64,000 nt of DNA from Hypericum androsaemum (GCA_963995505.1 OZ023192.1:4261001-4325000), one strand, 5' to 3'; shown: positions 22,820 through 34,165, counted from the stretch's first letter. Numbers and translations: made by a program. The notes: generated by a model from the sequence alone, not told the origin.

Positions 22820-23107
22820 AGTTAGGGTTCGATATAATTAGAAGAGAATTATATGGAGTGAGGAAGAGAAAAAGGGGAAAAGGAGAAGAATAAGAGGGTC
22901 GAGAGAGAGAAAGAGAGTGAGAAGGAGAATAATTCATTGATGATGATTATCTAATAATGCACTTACCAGCTGACCACTATTCAACTAACCCATCTCATCC
23001 TAACGTGTGCACGTGGCACCTTTGGAGGAAATAAAATAGCAACATGTGCGTAAGCAATTGGAGGAATTAAACAAACAACACGTGACCCACTAAGTAGAGT
23101 CGTGACA
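22820..23107 (-). repeat. 3' LTR of the Gypsy chromovirus
   Basis: Matches 32506-32846 from GTTCGATATAATTAGAAGAG through to GTGACCCACTAAGTA; lacks about 50 bp including the CTATATATATAATTGGGGG part. Confidence 0.85.
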
Positions 23108-23166
23108 GTTGATCGGTCTTCAAAGAATTCTTGTCAAGAATTTTTTGAAGACCGGTCGACTGTCAC
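23102..23166. repeat. Long palindrome at the Gypsy 3' LTR junction
   Basis: Arms of about 32 bp: GTGACAGTTGATCGGTCTTC at the left pairs with GAAGACCGGTCGACTGTCAC at the right, with about three mismatches over the whole arm and EcoRI-like AAGAATTC at the centre side. The left arm includes the last bases of the LTR. It occupies the place where a polypurine tract would be expected. Confidence 0.85.
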
Positions 23167-23175
23167 GTCAAGAAT

Positions 23176-23525
23176 TCAAGCATTCAAGGCAACCGCATTT
23201 GGAAATTGTGATGTCAGCACATGGAAGTCCTCCCAAGTTGAATCTTCGTCATGTAAATTGGCCCATTTGACTAGAACTTGTACCCCCGCCTGATTGTTTC
23301 GCTTCACAAAACGACGGTCAAGTATAGCTTCCGGTTCTGACTTCTAGTGACCGTCTTCGATGGTGAGTGGAGGAGAGCTAATAACCAGAACGTCGGATCC
23401 CACCCTTCTCTTGAGTAGCGACACGTGAAAAACCGGATGAGTGAAACTTGTAGATGGTAAATCGAGCTTGTAAGCCACGGGGCCAACTCGTGCCAACACC
23501 CAAAAGGGACCATAATATTTAGCGA
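23176..23525 (-). pseudogene. Gypsy integrase C-terminal end and chromodomain
   Basis: From the Copia junction it reads KYYGPFWVLARVGPVAYKL and HPVFHVSLLKRR, typical of the Gypsy integrase C-terminus. A stop at about 23346 follows, then EAILDRRFVKRNN, VQVLVKWANL and STWEDFHVL, which is a chromodomain. Chromodomains steer chromoviruses to chromatin marks. This places the element in the chromovirus clade. The frame ends at 23176-23178. Confidence 0.8.
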
Positions 23526-23798
23526 TGTTGAGAAATAAGATCGAAACGAGTAAAATACGAGACACAAGAATTACGTGGAAACCCCAAGACGGGGAGAAAA
23601 CCACGGGCAAAGGAGAGTCGTCCACTATGTGAGTCCAATCGGTTACAAGGCTTCCGTGAGGGTTCTCTTTACCTCACAACTCTCAACGAGTACAAATAAG
23701 ACCTAGGCATAGGCCGTATATATATAGGAGACTAGTACTCTATTCTGATCAGGAAATAGAGCCCTACTCTAATTAAGAATTTGGAACAATCCCTAACA
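23526..23798 (-). repeat. 3' LTR of the nested Copia element
   Basis: TGTTGAGAAATA...CCCTAACA. A TATATATATA run at 23717-23726 could be the minus-strand promoter TATA box. Confidence 0.93.
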
Positions 23799-23879
23799 AA
23801 TCTCCACCTTGGACCAAATTCTATGACTCCAACGTCAACGTTTCCCACCTTCACCATCAGCCCCTAAGGGCAATCAGCA

Positions 23880-24401
23880 TCAAGCATGAACACCGACCAA
23901 GTCCAAGCAATGCTCGAACTTAGTACCAGAAAGCGGTTTCATCAACATGTCTGCAGGGTTGTCCTTGGTACCCACCTTGCTCACAACAATGTGACCTTGA
24001 GCAACATGCTCTCGAATGAAGTGGTACCTCACATTAATGTGCTTTGTCCTCTCATGATACATAGCATCTCTCGTGAGATGGATAGCACTTTGACTATCAC
24101 AGTACACTGTACTGACCTGCAGCTTCTCACAGATTTCACTGAAGAAACCTTTCAGCCAGATAGCCTCCTTCACACTTTCAGTTATAGCCATGTACTCCGC
24201 CTCAGTGGTAGACAACGCCACTGTGGCCTGTAGACAAGCTCTCCAACTGATAACACAACCACCAAGAGTGAAGACATATCCAGATAAGGATCTGAACTTA
24301 TCAAGATCTCCAGCATAATCTGAATCTACGAAACCAATAACTCCATCACTGGTGCATCCAAACTGTAGACACACGCCCTTGGTACCTTTTAAGTACCTCA
24401 T
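23880..24401 (-). pseudogene. Copia RNase H domain
   Basis: Reads [20 protein letters not shown], then [27 protein letters not shown] and [12 protein letters not shown]. These are the usual Copia RNase H landmarks, with the catalytic acidic residues in DSDYAGD, EAEYMA and DSQSA. A TAG just upstream (24402-24404, where Trp is expected) separates it from the reverse transcriptase. Confidence 0.88.
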
Positions 24402-24404
24402 AAT

Positions 24405-25096
24405 CTACTCCACTGCTCTCCAATGACTTTCTCCAGGATTTGCCATAAACTTGCTAACGACACTCACAGCATAGGCCAAATCCGGGCGTGTGCAAACCAT
24501 AACATACATCAGAGAACCAACAACATTGGAGTATGGGACACCAGACATGTAATCGACCTCAGCACCTGACTGTGGAGATAAGGTAGACGAAAGCTGAAAA
24601 TGTGTACCAAGAGGAGTACTCACAGGATTACCAGTCACATCAAACCTGTCAAGTACCTTTTCAATGTAACTCTCCTGGCTCAGAAATAATTTCCTTGCTC
24701 CTCTATCTCTGGCAATCTCGATGCCAAGAATCTTCTTAGCAGGACCCAAATCTTTCATCTCAAACTCGCTACTCAACAGAGCTTTGAGCTTCCTCACCTC
24801 TCCTTTGTCACTGGCAGTAATTAACAAGTCATCCACATACATAAGCAAATACACTTGGGAACCGTCGCGTAGCCTTCTCAGGTAAACACAACTATCATAC
24901 TTGCTCCTCTCATAACCATGAGAAATCATAAAGGAATCAAACCTTTTATACCACTGCCTTGGAGACTGCTTAAGGCCATACAGGAACTTCTTCAACAAGC
25001 ACACATGGTCTTTTTTGCCTTCAACATGAAATCAGGCTGTGCCATATAAATCCGCCCCTCAAGCTCTCCATTCAAGAAAGCTGTCTTCACATCAAG
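24405..25096 (-). pseudogene. Copia reverse transcriptase, central and C-terminal part
   Basis: Shows KKFLYGLKQSPRQWYKRFD, the catalytic YVDDLLIT, MKDLGPAKKILGIEI and KVLDRFDV, and ends near GESHWRAVE. A small deletion and frameshift near 25005-25030 separate it from the segment reading DVKTAFLNGELEG at about 25050-25090, and a TAG at 25097-25099 separates that from the upstream frame. Confidence 0.88.
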
Positions 25097-26782
25097 CTAT
25101 TCAAGCTCCAAATTCTGCATAGCAACAATACCAAGAAGAGAACGAATCGAGGTATGCTTCACAACTGGTGAAAATACCTCATTAAAGTCCACACCAGAAA
25201 TCTGACTATATCCTCTAGCCACTAGCCTGGCCTTGTATCTAGGCTCTTCAACTCCAGGTATACCATCCTTCTTCTTGAATACCCACTTGCAACTGACAAC
25301 CTTCTTATCCTTAGTCAGCTTAGTAATCTCCCAAGTCTTGTTCTTGTGAAGAGATTCCATCTCTTCCTCCATAGCAACCAACCATCTAGCAGAGTCTTTC
25401 GACTTCACAGCATCTGAGTAACTAGACGGTTCTTCACAGCTATCAACTTCTTCTGCCACATTCAAGGCAAAAGCAACAATATCAGCCTCACCCAACTTCT
25501 GTGGAGGCCTGATAGTTCTTCTGGGCCTGTCTCTAGCAATAGAATATGTTGGCTCCCTCTCTACTGTGCCAACATTCTCAGCTTCATCAGACAACCCACC
25601 ATGAGTAGGACCATGGCAATCAACATCACGGAAGGAACTCACTTCTGGATCAGCATCAAACTCCACCTGCACTTTTAACTTTTGTAAGTCCACACTTGGA
25701 GCACTCGGAACACCAGGTGAAGAAATATCCTCCCTCTTACTCAGCATGTCTGTCTCTTTGAAAATAACATTCCTACTCAACAAGACCTTAGACAGCTCGG
25801 GATACCACAACTTGTATCCTTTCACTCCAGAAGCATAGCCAAGGAAGATACATTTCACAGATCTTCGCTCTAACTTGCCATTATTCACATGAGCATAGAC
25901 AGGACACCCAAATATCTTCAAATCAGCATAATTAGGAGGATTTCCAGACCATAATTCTTCAGGTACCTTGCCATCAAGTGATGCATGAGGTGAACGATTG
26001 ACAAGGTGACAGGCAGTGGAAGTAGCTTCAGCCCAAAATGACTTAGGCAAACCAGCATTTGACAACATACAACGAACTTTCTCCAACAAAGTTCTGTTCA
26101 TTATTTCAGCGACTCCATTCTGTTGAGGTGTACCAGAGATTGTCTTATGCCTAACAATACCCTCATTCTTGCAGAACTCATCAAACCAACTAGAGCAAAA
26201 CTCCAATCCATTGTCTGTGCGGAGATGCTTGACATCTCTCCCAGTCTGCTTCTCAATCATAGTCTTCCACTGCTTGAAAGTGACAAAGACATGATCCTTG
26301 CTCTTCAAGAAGAACGCCCACACCTTCCTCGAATAATCATCAATAATAGTCAGCATATACTTGGAACCATTCTTTGTTGCAACTTGAGACGGTCCCCAAA
26401 GATCAAAATGAACATAGTCAAGTTTTCCCTTTGTAGTGTGCACGCCTTTCTGAAAACTGACTTTCTTCTGCTTGCCAAACACACAGTGCTCACAAAATTC
26501 CAGCTTCCCAATACCCTGTCCACATAATAATCCTCTCCTATTTAGCTCGGTCATACCTTTTTCGCTCATGTGACCAAGTCGCATATGCCACAATGAGGTG
26601 TTCTCAGAATCTGTCAACGAGCCAGATGCAGCAGCAGCATTCCCTGTAATTGTAGAACCCTGCAAAACGTATAGATTTCCAAACTCTTTCTTGGCCTTCA
26701 TATGCACTAATGAGTTCTTACTCACACGAAGAACTCCACCTTCTCCGGTATACTTATACCCCAATGTATCAAGTGTACTCAT
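25097..26782 (-). pseudogene. Copia integrase and start of reverse transcriptase
   Basis: A 561-codon open frame. It starts with the pre-integrase zinc part ([15 protein letters not shown], then [14 protein letters not shown]). The integrase core follows with [31 protein letters not shown] and PQQNGVAE. Next comes the RT N-terminal block ([37 protein letters not shown]). A TAG immediately upstream (about 26783-26790, where Leu is expected) cuts it from the protease. Confidence 0.9.
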
Positions 26783-26944
26783 CGAAATCTAATTCTGCTT
26801 CAAATTAGGGATATGCCTCACATTCGTCAAGGTTCGAATGACACCATCATGCATCTTGATCTTCACTGTGCCAATACCAACAACCTTACAGACAAAATTA
26901 TTTCCCATGAGAACATTACCCTCCCCACGTTCATATGTTGAAAA

Positions 26945-27924
26945 TCAGTCCCGGATAGGACACATATGAAACGTACAAGCAGAATCAAGGACCCAATTAG
27001 CATCAACTTTAGACTTCCCATCAATCACAGACAAAAGGTCTCCATCAGATTCTTCTTTCTGAGTGGTGGTGGCAACACTAGCACTGCCGCTATCAGAACT
27101 TTCTCCTTTCGGAGCACTGGACTTTTCGCCCTTCTTCTTGTTCTTTAACTCCGGACATAACCATTTAATATGCCCAACCTTATGACAATTGAAACAAGTC
27201 TTATCCTTGTGCCTTGATCTTGATTTGCTTCTACTCTTCTTCCTCGAACCAGACTTAACATTCCTCTCCTCAGACCTCCCTCTCACGACCAAGCCAGTCC
27301 CTTGGCTATTTTCAGAGGAACTCACAGTGTGCTTATCAATTCTCTCTTTCTCCAAGAGCAAATCATGAACATTATCCCAACTCAGAGTATCATGGCTGAA
27401 CAACAGAGTATCTCTGAATTGCTGATAAGAAGCAGGCAACGAGCACAATAACAATAAAGCAAGATCTTCATCATCATACTTCACATCCAGAGTTCTAAGA
27501 TCAGCCACTATATCTTTAAATTCATTAAGGTGGTCATGAACAGACTTATCTTCTTGCATCCGGATAGAAAACAGTCGTTGCTTCAAGCACAGTTTGTTGG
27601 TCAAACTCTTGGGCATGCACAACTTTTCAAGCTTTTCCCATAATGAGGAAGTTGTTGTCTCCTTCAACACGTCCCGCAAAATATCATCTGACAGATGCAA
27701 CTGGACTGACTCACAGCCTTACGGTTCTTTGACGCCTTCATCGCAGCATCCCAACTCGAAGGCATCGACTTTTCATCAAGTAGAGTCTCATCCAGCTCTA
27801 AATGTGTCAGAATAGCACGCATCTTGACCTGCCACAGGGAAAAATTAGTTTTCCTCATCAATTGAGGAATCTCGTACTTCATCGAAGTCATCCTGAAATA
27901 ACTCGAACCAAGAAATCTACTCAA
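26945..27924 (-). pseudogene. Copia gag and protease
   Basis: Two overlapping frames (27664-27924 and 26945-27700) together give gag: NFSLWQVKMRAIL near the start, then LTNKLCLKQRLF, DDEDLALLLLCSLP and a CFNCHKVGHIKWLC zinc knuckle. The protease begins at WVLDSACTFHM, where the usual DSG triad is DSA. A frameshift near 27690 and a stop at 26945 break it. Confidence 0.88.
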
Positions 27925-28445
27925 AACAGGTTAGAAAACCAAAATTCGTGAAATCAATTGACTTTCAGTCAACCAGTCAAAACGTTGACCAAGTCAACTC
28001 AGAAATTAGGGTTTTCAACCCAAAAAACTCCAAGGGGCGGCGGGCCACCACTGCTGGGCAGCGCAAGCTCGCGCCGGCGAGTGGGCACGGCGGTGATGGT
28101 GGCGGTCTTCAGGGTTCTTTCTCTCTCCCCATAACTCCTTTCTCCCCGTCAGTCTTCTCTCTCTCCCCGCAAAGCTCCTCTCTCCTCGGGTTTCTTCTTC
28201 CCGAATTCGTTTTCCTTCTCCTCGAACGGCGGACAGAAACTCCTCCTCCCTGGCGCGATGACAGAGCGCGGGTAGTTGCCTCTTCTAGGCGAGGTCGGGG
28301 ATGGTGACAGGACGCGGAATGGCGGCCGCTGCTGGTGGCTGCGCTCCAAGGGGTTTCAAAACCCTAAATCCCGATTTTCCCCCAAATCGGTTACTGTTCA
28401 CTTTTTTTTTAATACTCGAAACTCAGATCTAGCTTTGATACCAAT
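27925..28445 (-). other. 5' untranslated leader of the nested Copia element
   Basis: Lies between the primer site (28431-28443) and gag. 28030-28340 is GC-rich and unlike the rest of the element, but no coding segment was recognised in it. The primer-binding site is TTGGTATCAAAGC on the minus strand. Confidence 0.6.
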
Positions 28446-28718
28446 TGTTGAGAAATAGGATCGAAACGAGTAAAACACGAGACACAAGAATTACGTGGAA
28501 ACCCCAAGACGGGGAGAAAACCATGGGCAAAGGAGAGTCGTCCACTATGTGATTCCAATCGGTTACAAGGCCTCCGTGAGGGTTCTCTCTACCTCACAAC
28601 TCTCAACGAGTACAAATAAGACCTAGGCATAGGCCGTATATATATAGGAGACTAGTACTCTATTCTGATCAGGAAATAGAGCCATACTCTAATTAGGAAT
28701 TTGGAACAATCCCTAACA
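28446..28718 (-). repeat. 5' LTR of the nested Copia element
   Basis: 273 bp, same ends as 23526-23798, with about eight substitutions. The flanking AGCGA at 28719-28723 is the target duplication. Confidence 0.93.
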
Positions 28719-28723
28719 AGCGA

Positions 28724-29660
28724 AAAGCTTCAAATTAGAACAGATAGCCAACAAAGATTGCTTGTATGGCCATAACTTTAGGAAGATTTGGTCACCTACA
28801 TTGAATTCCCGTTCGCTCTGTCCTTTGTTAGCTTGTACCTGCATTCTATTTTGAGCCTAATGAAAAGACTCAGTCAAGAGGCGAACCATTTGTGCATGAT
28901 GTGTTGAGAAGTCAGCAACAATGGCCACCGAAGGTTGTTCACCATGGAGCCCTGGAATTGGCGGAGGCGCGTAACCATAGACCACCTTGAAAGGAGATTG
29001 TTTGATAGCTGAATGGTAAGCACTGTTGTACCAAATTTCTACCAATGATAACCACTTCATCCAACTCCCGGGGCGTTGGAAGCACATCGAACGTAAGTAA
29101 TGCTCAAGGCATTAGTTCAACTTCTCCGATTGGCCATCGGATTGCGGGTGGTAAGAGGAGCTGAGGTTGAGCTTGGTACCAACCAAACATTGCTTGTGAA
29201 TATCTTGTCCCGGTCTGAGACAATTGATTCTGGTAGGCCATGGAGCTTAAACACGTTGTCAAGGAGTAGGTGTGCCACTTGCATTGCCGTAAAAGAGTGC
29301 GAAAGTGGTATGAAGTGGCCGTATTTTGAGAAGCGGTCCACCACAACCAATATCACGTCCTTGTCGCCTGATTTTGAAAGGCCTTCAATGAAGTCCATTG
29401 CCACATCTCGTCATACGCCGGCTGGAATTGTCAAAGGTTGCAAGAGTCCCGATGTTGCTACATGTTCAGACTTACACCTCTGACATGTATCACAGGAAGT
29501 AACAAAAGCAGTGATTGCAACCTTCAATCTTGGCTAAAAGAAATATTTTTTAATCTTCTTGTAAGTGACCAGGTGACCGGAATGACCTCCCATGGCAGAA
29601 TCATGCAATTGGCTGATAATTTCTCTTCGCAAATATCCTATACCTCCCACATACAATCGG
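28724..29660 (-). pseudogene. Gypsy integrase
   Basis: In minus-strand order: the zinc-binding start (MGGHSGHLVTYKKIKKYF, then SCDTCQRCK), the core with [25 protein letters not shown] and [10 protein letters not shown], and the later block WLSLVEIWYNSAYHSAIKQS with PFKVVYGY. Several stops and a frameshift near 29120 break the frame. The Copia insertion cuts the C-terminal part, which resumes at 23525. Confidence 0.85.
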
Positions 29661-31024
29661 CCCTTGTATCTGAGCAACTCTTGGCGAAGTGTGTACGGGG
29701 GATGGCTGTCCGGTGCTATCAGTAGCTTAGATATAATTTGCTGGGTCGTAACATCACCCTCGTAGCTGGCCTCCAACGTCAGTTTCCATCCTGGCACCAA
29801 GGATGAAATGGCGCCAAACTCAGCCTGTATTGGAATCATCAAATGATCACCCGGAAGCTGGAATAAGACATCTGCTGCCTTGTTCTCGAACCTGCGACGG
29901 TACTCAATCGTAAAATTGAGTGCCATCAGTCTTGAAACTCCCTTCCACTGGAGGTTTGTGTGGACCTTTCGATCCAATAGGAAGCGGAGACTTTGGTGAT
30001 CTGTTTTGATGACAAAAGGAGCTCCTTCGAGGTAGTGCCGCCACTGAGTTACCTCAAAGAGAACCGCTAGCAACTCCTTCTCGTACACAGCCAATCCGGT
30101 ATTCCGTGGTCCGAGAGTTTCACTCATGTAAGCAATGGATCGACCACCTTGAGTGAGGACAGCCCCAACCCCTCAATCTGATGCATCTGTCTCAAGAACA
30201 AACTGACAAGCAAAGTTAGGATAAGCAAGTGTGGGAGAGTTAGAGAGGAGTGCCTTAAGTTTGGAAAAGGCTGTGTCCGCCTCCTGTGACCAACAAAAAT
30301 TGTCCTTCCTCAATAATTTTGTCAAAGGTTGAGCCACCGTACTGTAGTCGCGGATGAACTTGCGATGGTACCCGGTGAGGCCTAGGAACCCGCGTAATTC
30401 CCTTACCGTTTGTTGCATGGGCCACTTCACCATGGACTCCACCTTGGGGTCGGTGCTAACACCATCCGCTGAAATGATGTGATCGAGATAATCCACGTGC
30501 GAGACACCAAACTCACACTTAGATAATTTGAGGAAGAATTCCTCTTTCTGTAACAATTGCAAAACTAATGCAAGGTGCTTGATGTGTAAATGCTCTTCTT
30601 TACTGTAAATGAGAATATCATCAAAAAAGACGAGCACAAACTATCTCAAATTAGGCAAAAACACCTGGTTCATTAGCGATTGGAATGTGGCCGGGGCGTT
30701 GGTGAGCCCAAACGGAAGCACCTAAAACTCGTAGTGGCCCTGATGTATATGAAAAGCCGTCTTAGGGATGTCGTCGAGCTTCATCCGAATCTGATGATAT
30801 CTGGCACGAAGGTCAAGCTTCAAGAACACCTGGGCTCTACGTAGTTCATCGAGTAAGTCATCAATGATGGGTATCAGGTACTTGTCTTTTACCGTCCGGC
30901 TGTTTAGTTGACAGTAATCGATGCACATACGCCAGCTTCCGTCTTTCTTCTTAACAAGGAGGACCGGCGAGGCAAACAGACTTTGGCTTGGCCGTATAAA
31001 CCCGGAGTCGAGAAGTTGTTGCAT
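29661..31024 (-). pseudogene. Gypsy reverse transcriptase and RNase H
   Basis: RT landmarks: VKKKDGSWRMCIDY with QLN, FLKLDLRARYHQIRM, the catalytic FFDDILIYSK (YxDD variant F-D-D), and LRGFLGLTGYHRKFI. RNase H follows: DASD, YEKELLAV, WRHYLEGAPFVIKTDHQSL and ENKAADVL. Stops at about 30720, 30640 and 30173 interrupt it. Confidence 0.88.
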
Positions 31025-31126
31025 ATGGGATTCGATCTTGGCCTTTTGGAAATACAGATATGGGTATGGGCGAACAGATACGGCCGTTGATCCTGGAATT
31101 AGTGTAATCCCATGATCATGTGATCG

Positions 31127-31870
31127 TTACAGAGGTAATGTGCGAGGTTTCGCGAATAAGTCTTCATAGTCTTGAACTAGGGCTTGCAATAAAGGGCGAA
31201 ACTCGGCCAAGAATTCCTTGCTGCCCAAGTCTCCCGCTTCCAGTGCATAAATTATTTCCGTGGAAGTGGTGAAGTCCTTCCAAAATAGCCACACAGCTCC
31301 GATGATGCTTTTCATATCCACGGGCTTGGTAGATTGAGTCCCGAGCAAGCAGCTGAGCTCGGCTTGTTGCTTGGCATCTCCACCACGGTGTCCTTTCAAG
31401 ACAATTTCCCTTTCCTTATTCTTAATGGTGGCCTGTGCTCTCACGAAATCAAAAGTAATTGGATTCACCTCCTGCATCCAATTAGTCCCAAGCACAATAT
31501 CATAAGTATCAAGGTCCAGTATGCGGAAATCACAACGAAAATAACTACCGCACATCTCCCAATCTAGATTAGGGCAAATTTTAGAACATGGAACTTTATA
31601 ACCGTTTGCAAGTACGATTATCATTCCGGTCGCCTCTAGCTCATCCAACTTCAATTCTTGGACCAAGCTGGAGTTGATGAAAGTCGTTGTACTTCCAGTA
31701 TCAAGGAGGATTAGTACTGATCTGCCCCAAGCGACCCCCTTCAGCTTGAGGGTTCCACTATCGCTGCTTCTTTTCATACCGTGCATGGAGATTTCAACGG
31801 TGTCTTCCCCCTCTCCGACTTCTATATCCGGATCAGGTGGCTCCTCCGTCGTCTCTTCCGCCTCGCTCAA
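31127..31870 (-). pseudogene. Gypsy aspartic protease
   Basis: A 247-codon open frame with the retropepsin motif LILLDTGSTTTFI, then DIVLGTNWMQEVNPI, a typical Gypsy protease tail. It leads towards reverse transcriptase with a YEDLFAKPRTLP block. Gag lies directly upstream on the minus strand. Confidence 0.85.
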
Positions 31871-32484
31871 GATGCTAATGCCATTAATTTGTCAACTTTT
31901 GCAAGTGTGGCCTTTAAACCATTTGTCGCCACATTTGTAGCATATCGGGTCCTTCCTGGCGGGAAAGAATTCTCGTGGTTGCTTTGCTCCCATCGGATTG
32001 GAGTGAACAGGTTGCTGGTGACGTGAATTTTGGCTCTTGTTCAACGACTTCAAGAAGGTTTCGCGGACTCGTGCCTTCGAGATGGCCTCTCGAATCGTCG
32101 CCGGTGCATTAGCTCTGACCAACGACTTAAGTGTGTCTGTTAGTCCCCCAACAAAACAAGAGATAAAATACTTATCTGAAAGGACGGGGTTGCCACGTAA
32201 CACCATGCCTTTTAAATCTTCAAACTTTTTGATGTAGTCACCGATGCTACCGGATATAATTTGCTGGGTCGTAATATTCCCTTGCCGTCAGCAATCTTTT
32301 CGACGGTAGGTCGAGAGGCTATCGCTTCTTTCAGCTCGTCAAACCTCCGGTCGGAATGTTGAAAGTACTAGTCCATATGCTGCCATGTTTCCTAAAGGCG
32401 AGCGTTGAACTCTTGGTGGAACTCGGACCGGTTGATCTCGAGCTTCTCAATTCGTTCTTCCGCGGACTTAGAACGAGTAGCCAT
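31871..32484 (-). pseudogene. Gypsy gag, internally deleted
   Basis: Starts at ATG 32482-32484 with MATRSKSAEERIEKLEINR, a coiled-coil-like start. It ends with SDKYFISCFVGGL, a basic linker and the zinc knuckle CYKCGDKWFKGHTC. Most of the middle gag core is missing. In its place, about 32254-32275 has a 22-bp string also found at about 29729-29750 (GATATAATTTGCTGGGTCGT), in the RNase H-integrase spacer. Stops also interrupt it. Confidence 0.8.
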
Positions 32485-32505
32485 CGGGATGGCTCTGATA
32501 CCAGA

Positions 32506-32846
32506 TGTTAAAGTTCGATATAATTAGAAGAGAATTATATGGGGTGAGGAAGAGAAACAGGGGAAGAGGAGAAGAATAAGAGGGTCGAGACAGAGAGAGA
32601 AAGAGAGTGAGAAGGAGAATAATTGGGTGATAATTCATTGATGATGGTTTATCTAATAATGCCAGCTATATATATAATTGGGGGTTTTCCCACGTATCCA
32701 CCTACCAACTGACCACTATTCAACTAACCCATCTCATCCTGACGTGCGCACGTGGCACCTTTGGAGGAAATAAAATAGCAACATGTGTGTAAGCACTTGG
32801 AGGAATTAAACAAACAACACGTGACCCACTAAGTAAAGTCATGACA
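32506..32846 (-). repeat. 5' LTR of the Gypsy chromovirus
   Basis: 341 bp, TGTTAAAGTTCG...GTCATGACA. The primer site is adjacent at 32491-32503. The target duplication TCCAT follows at 32847-32851. Confidence 0.9.
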
Positions 32847-32851
32847 TCCAT

Positions 32852-32905
32852 CCTCCTCCACCTTGGGCCTTTTGTGTTTTCTGGCCTCGTCATCCACGAT
32901 TTCGA
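32852..32905 (-). pseudogene. Cystatin-like gene copy 1, upstream piece
   Basis: On the minus strand it reads EIVDDEARKHKRPKVEEDG and then meets the Gypsy element; the continuation is at 22819. Upstream non-coding sequence (GTTTAGAACTCTCTCTGTCGA and GTTGGGCTCAAAATTAGT) matches that of copy 2. The ATG found in copy 2 is deleted here. Confidence 0.55.
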
Positions 32906-33561
32906 TCGACAGAGAGAGTTCTAAACAGAACCCTAATATCAGAAGAAAGGGGAATACTAATTTTGAGCCCAACAAAGGGTATTTTTATACTCGGTCCTCC
33001 TACGGACAATAACTGATTCATCCTTTATTATTTTTATCATGTACAGCTTGGTCTTCGAACGTTATCACTTTAGGGAGATCCAGAGGATTTTATTTCTTTA
33101 TTGTTTTGATGACTATATGAAGTAAATGTTGTTTCTGGATAAGTATAGATTTTTTGCCTTTTATGTCAATAAACAGTACTTCTGTTGAAAAATATACCAA
33201 ATAGGTGATAAATACATTAAAAACATACTAACATTTTCAAATATCTACGTAGCATGTTATAAAAATGTGAACTTTAGTTTTTAAATGATGCTCATTTTGA
33301 AAGCTGATAATAATCCCGCGAAAATAAACCGTTATTGAATTAGTTTGCCAGTTATAAAAAGCTTTTTTAAATTCTGCGCTTTTTGAAAACTAATAATATC
33401 CGTACGAAAATGAACCGTTATGAACAATTATTTAACCCACTTTAAAATATGAAAGAATTAGTTGAGAGTCGTTAAATATAGAAATTTGAACAAAATATGT
33501 TGCATCACCCGATGCTAACACGAGATCAAACACAATACAACGATAAGCAACAAAATTCTAG
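32906..33561. other. Spacer upstream of cystatin-like copy 1
   Basis: The first 100 bp or so match the region before copy 2's ATG (45450-45530). The rest is AT-rich with a loose internal repeat (AATAATCCCGCGAAAATAAACCG and AATATCCGTACGAAAATGAACC around 33310 and 33395). No gene seen. Confidence 0.4.
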
Positions 33562-33912
33562 CTACCCCAAGTAATGCTCTCTTGGGAATCCGGTATCATT
33601 CACACTAGCGACACTCATTCCACCACCAAAATTGTGCTCCGCGTAAGGAATACTGAAATTCAATGGCTGAGAAAAGTAGCCATTCCGCGTAACGATGCAT
33701 AATTAGTTGGCGGTGGAAGTGGAGGTGGCAGTGAAGATGCTTGGAGAATGTTGGTAATCTCCTTTTGCACTAAGGCATTCCTCTTCAATTCTTCCAAGGA
33801 GGCCTTAAATGCCTCTAGCTGAGGCCATGTGAGCTCCTTAACGGTGTTAGCTAATTTCTTCATCTATTTTCCTTTCTTCTTCTCAATTTCAAGCTCATGA
33901 AGTGTGATATTT
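33562..33912 (-). pseudogene. Type I MADS-box (AGL62-like) pseudogene, C-terminal part
   Basis: Reads LHELEIEKKKGK, a stop, KKLANTVKELTWPQLEAFKA and SLEELKRNALVQ, the coiled-coil pattern that follows the MADS domain in AGL62-type proteins (LEAEKKRGE, then L-QLE-LK-LEELKKNV). A frameshift near 33660 leads to a C-terminal tail (PLNFSIPYAEHNFGGG...) ending at 33562-33564. The N-terminal MADS domain is at 39178-39515, on the other side of the Copia element. Confidence 0.55.
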
Positions 33913-34165
33913 TTTTTCGAGCAAGTAATTTCAACAACAAAATCATATTAAAATACCCACAACATGATCCTTTGCGAGCAAATCGAATCATATATATTTC
34001 ACTATTAATTTATCTTATCATAATCTTATACAATGGATTCAAACTGAATTTTATAAATCAATGATTAAAAAATATATATTAGATTTTTTTGGTAGAATAC
34101 ACATGTAATATACTTATTCTTCAACTACTATCTAGCATGTATTAATATCTATTAAAGTTTATTTA

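Larger units (their letters stand above)
23526..28718 (-). mobile_element. Ty1-Copia retrotransposon nested in the chromovirus
   Basis: Two 273-bp LTRs (23526-23798 and 28446-28718) start TGTTGAGAAATA and end CCCTAACA and differ at about eight positions. A perfect 5-bp target duplication AGCGA lies at 23521-23525 and 28719-28723. The tRNA-Met primer site is beside the right LTR (minus strand TTGGTATCAAAGC, 28431-28443), and a GGTGGAGATT polypurine tract beside the left one. Gag, protease, integrase, reverse transcriptase and RNase H follow in Copia order. Frameshifts in gag and RT, and stops at 26945, about 26783, 25097 and 24402, disable it. High LTR identity makes it one of the younger insertions in the window. 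Confidence 0.93.
22820..32846 (-). mobile_element. Ty3-Gypsy chromovirus, split by a nested Copia element
   Basis: The LTRs are at 22820-23107 and 32506-32846. Next to the right LTR is a tRNA-Met primer site (minus strand TGGTATCAGAGCC, 32491-32503). Domains follow in minus-strand order gag, protease, reverse transcriptase, RNase H, integrase and chromodomain, the Gypsy order. The Copia element at 23526-28718 interrupts the integrase C-terminal region. In-frame stops at about 30720, 30640 and 30173 and a deletion in gag show it is dead. The left LTR has lost about 50 bp. It inserted into a cystatin-like gene copy. Confidence 0.9.

Noticed and set aside
22545..22841. Hydrophobic plus-strand ORF of 98 codons (and 45518-45766 on the minus strand)
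   Set aside because: Val/Ala-rich reading of the complement of Asp-codon repeats; both are antisense shadows of the acidic exons.
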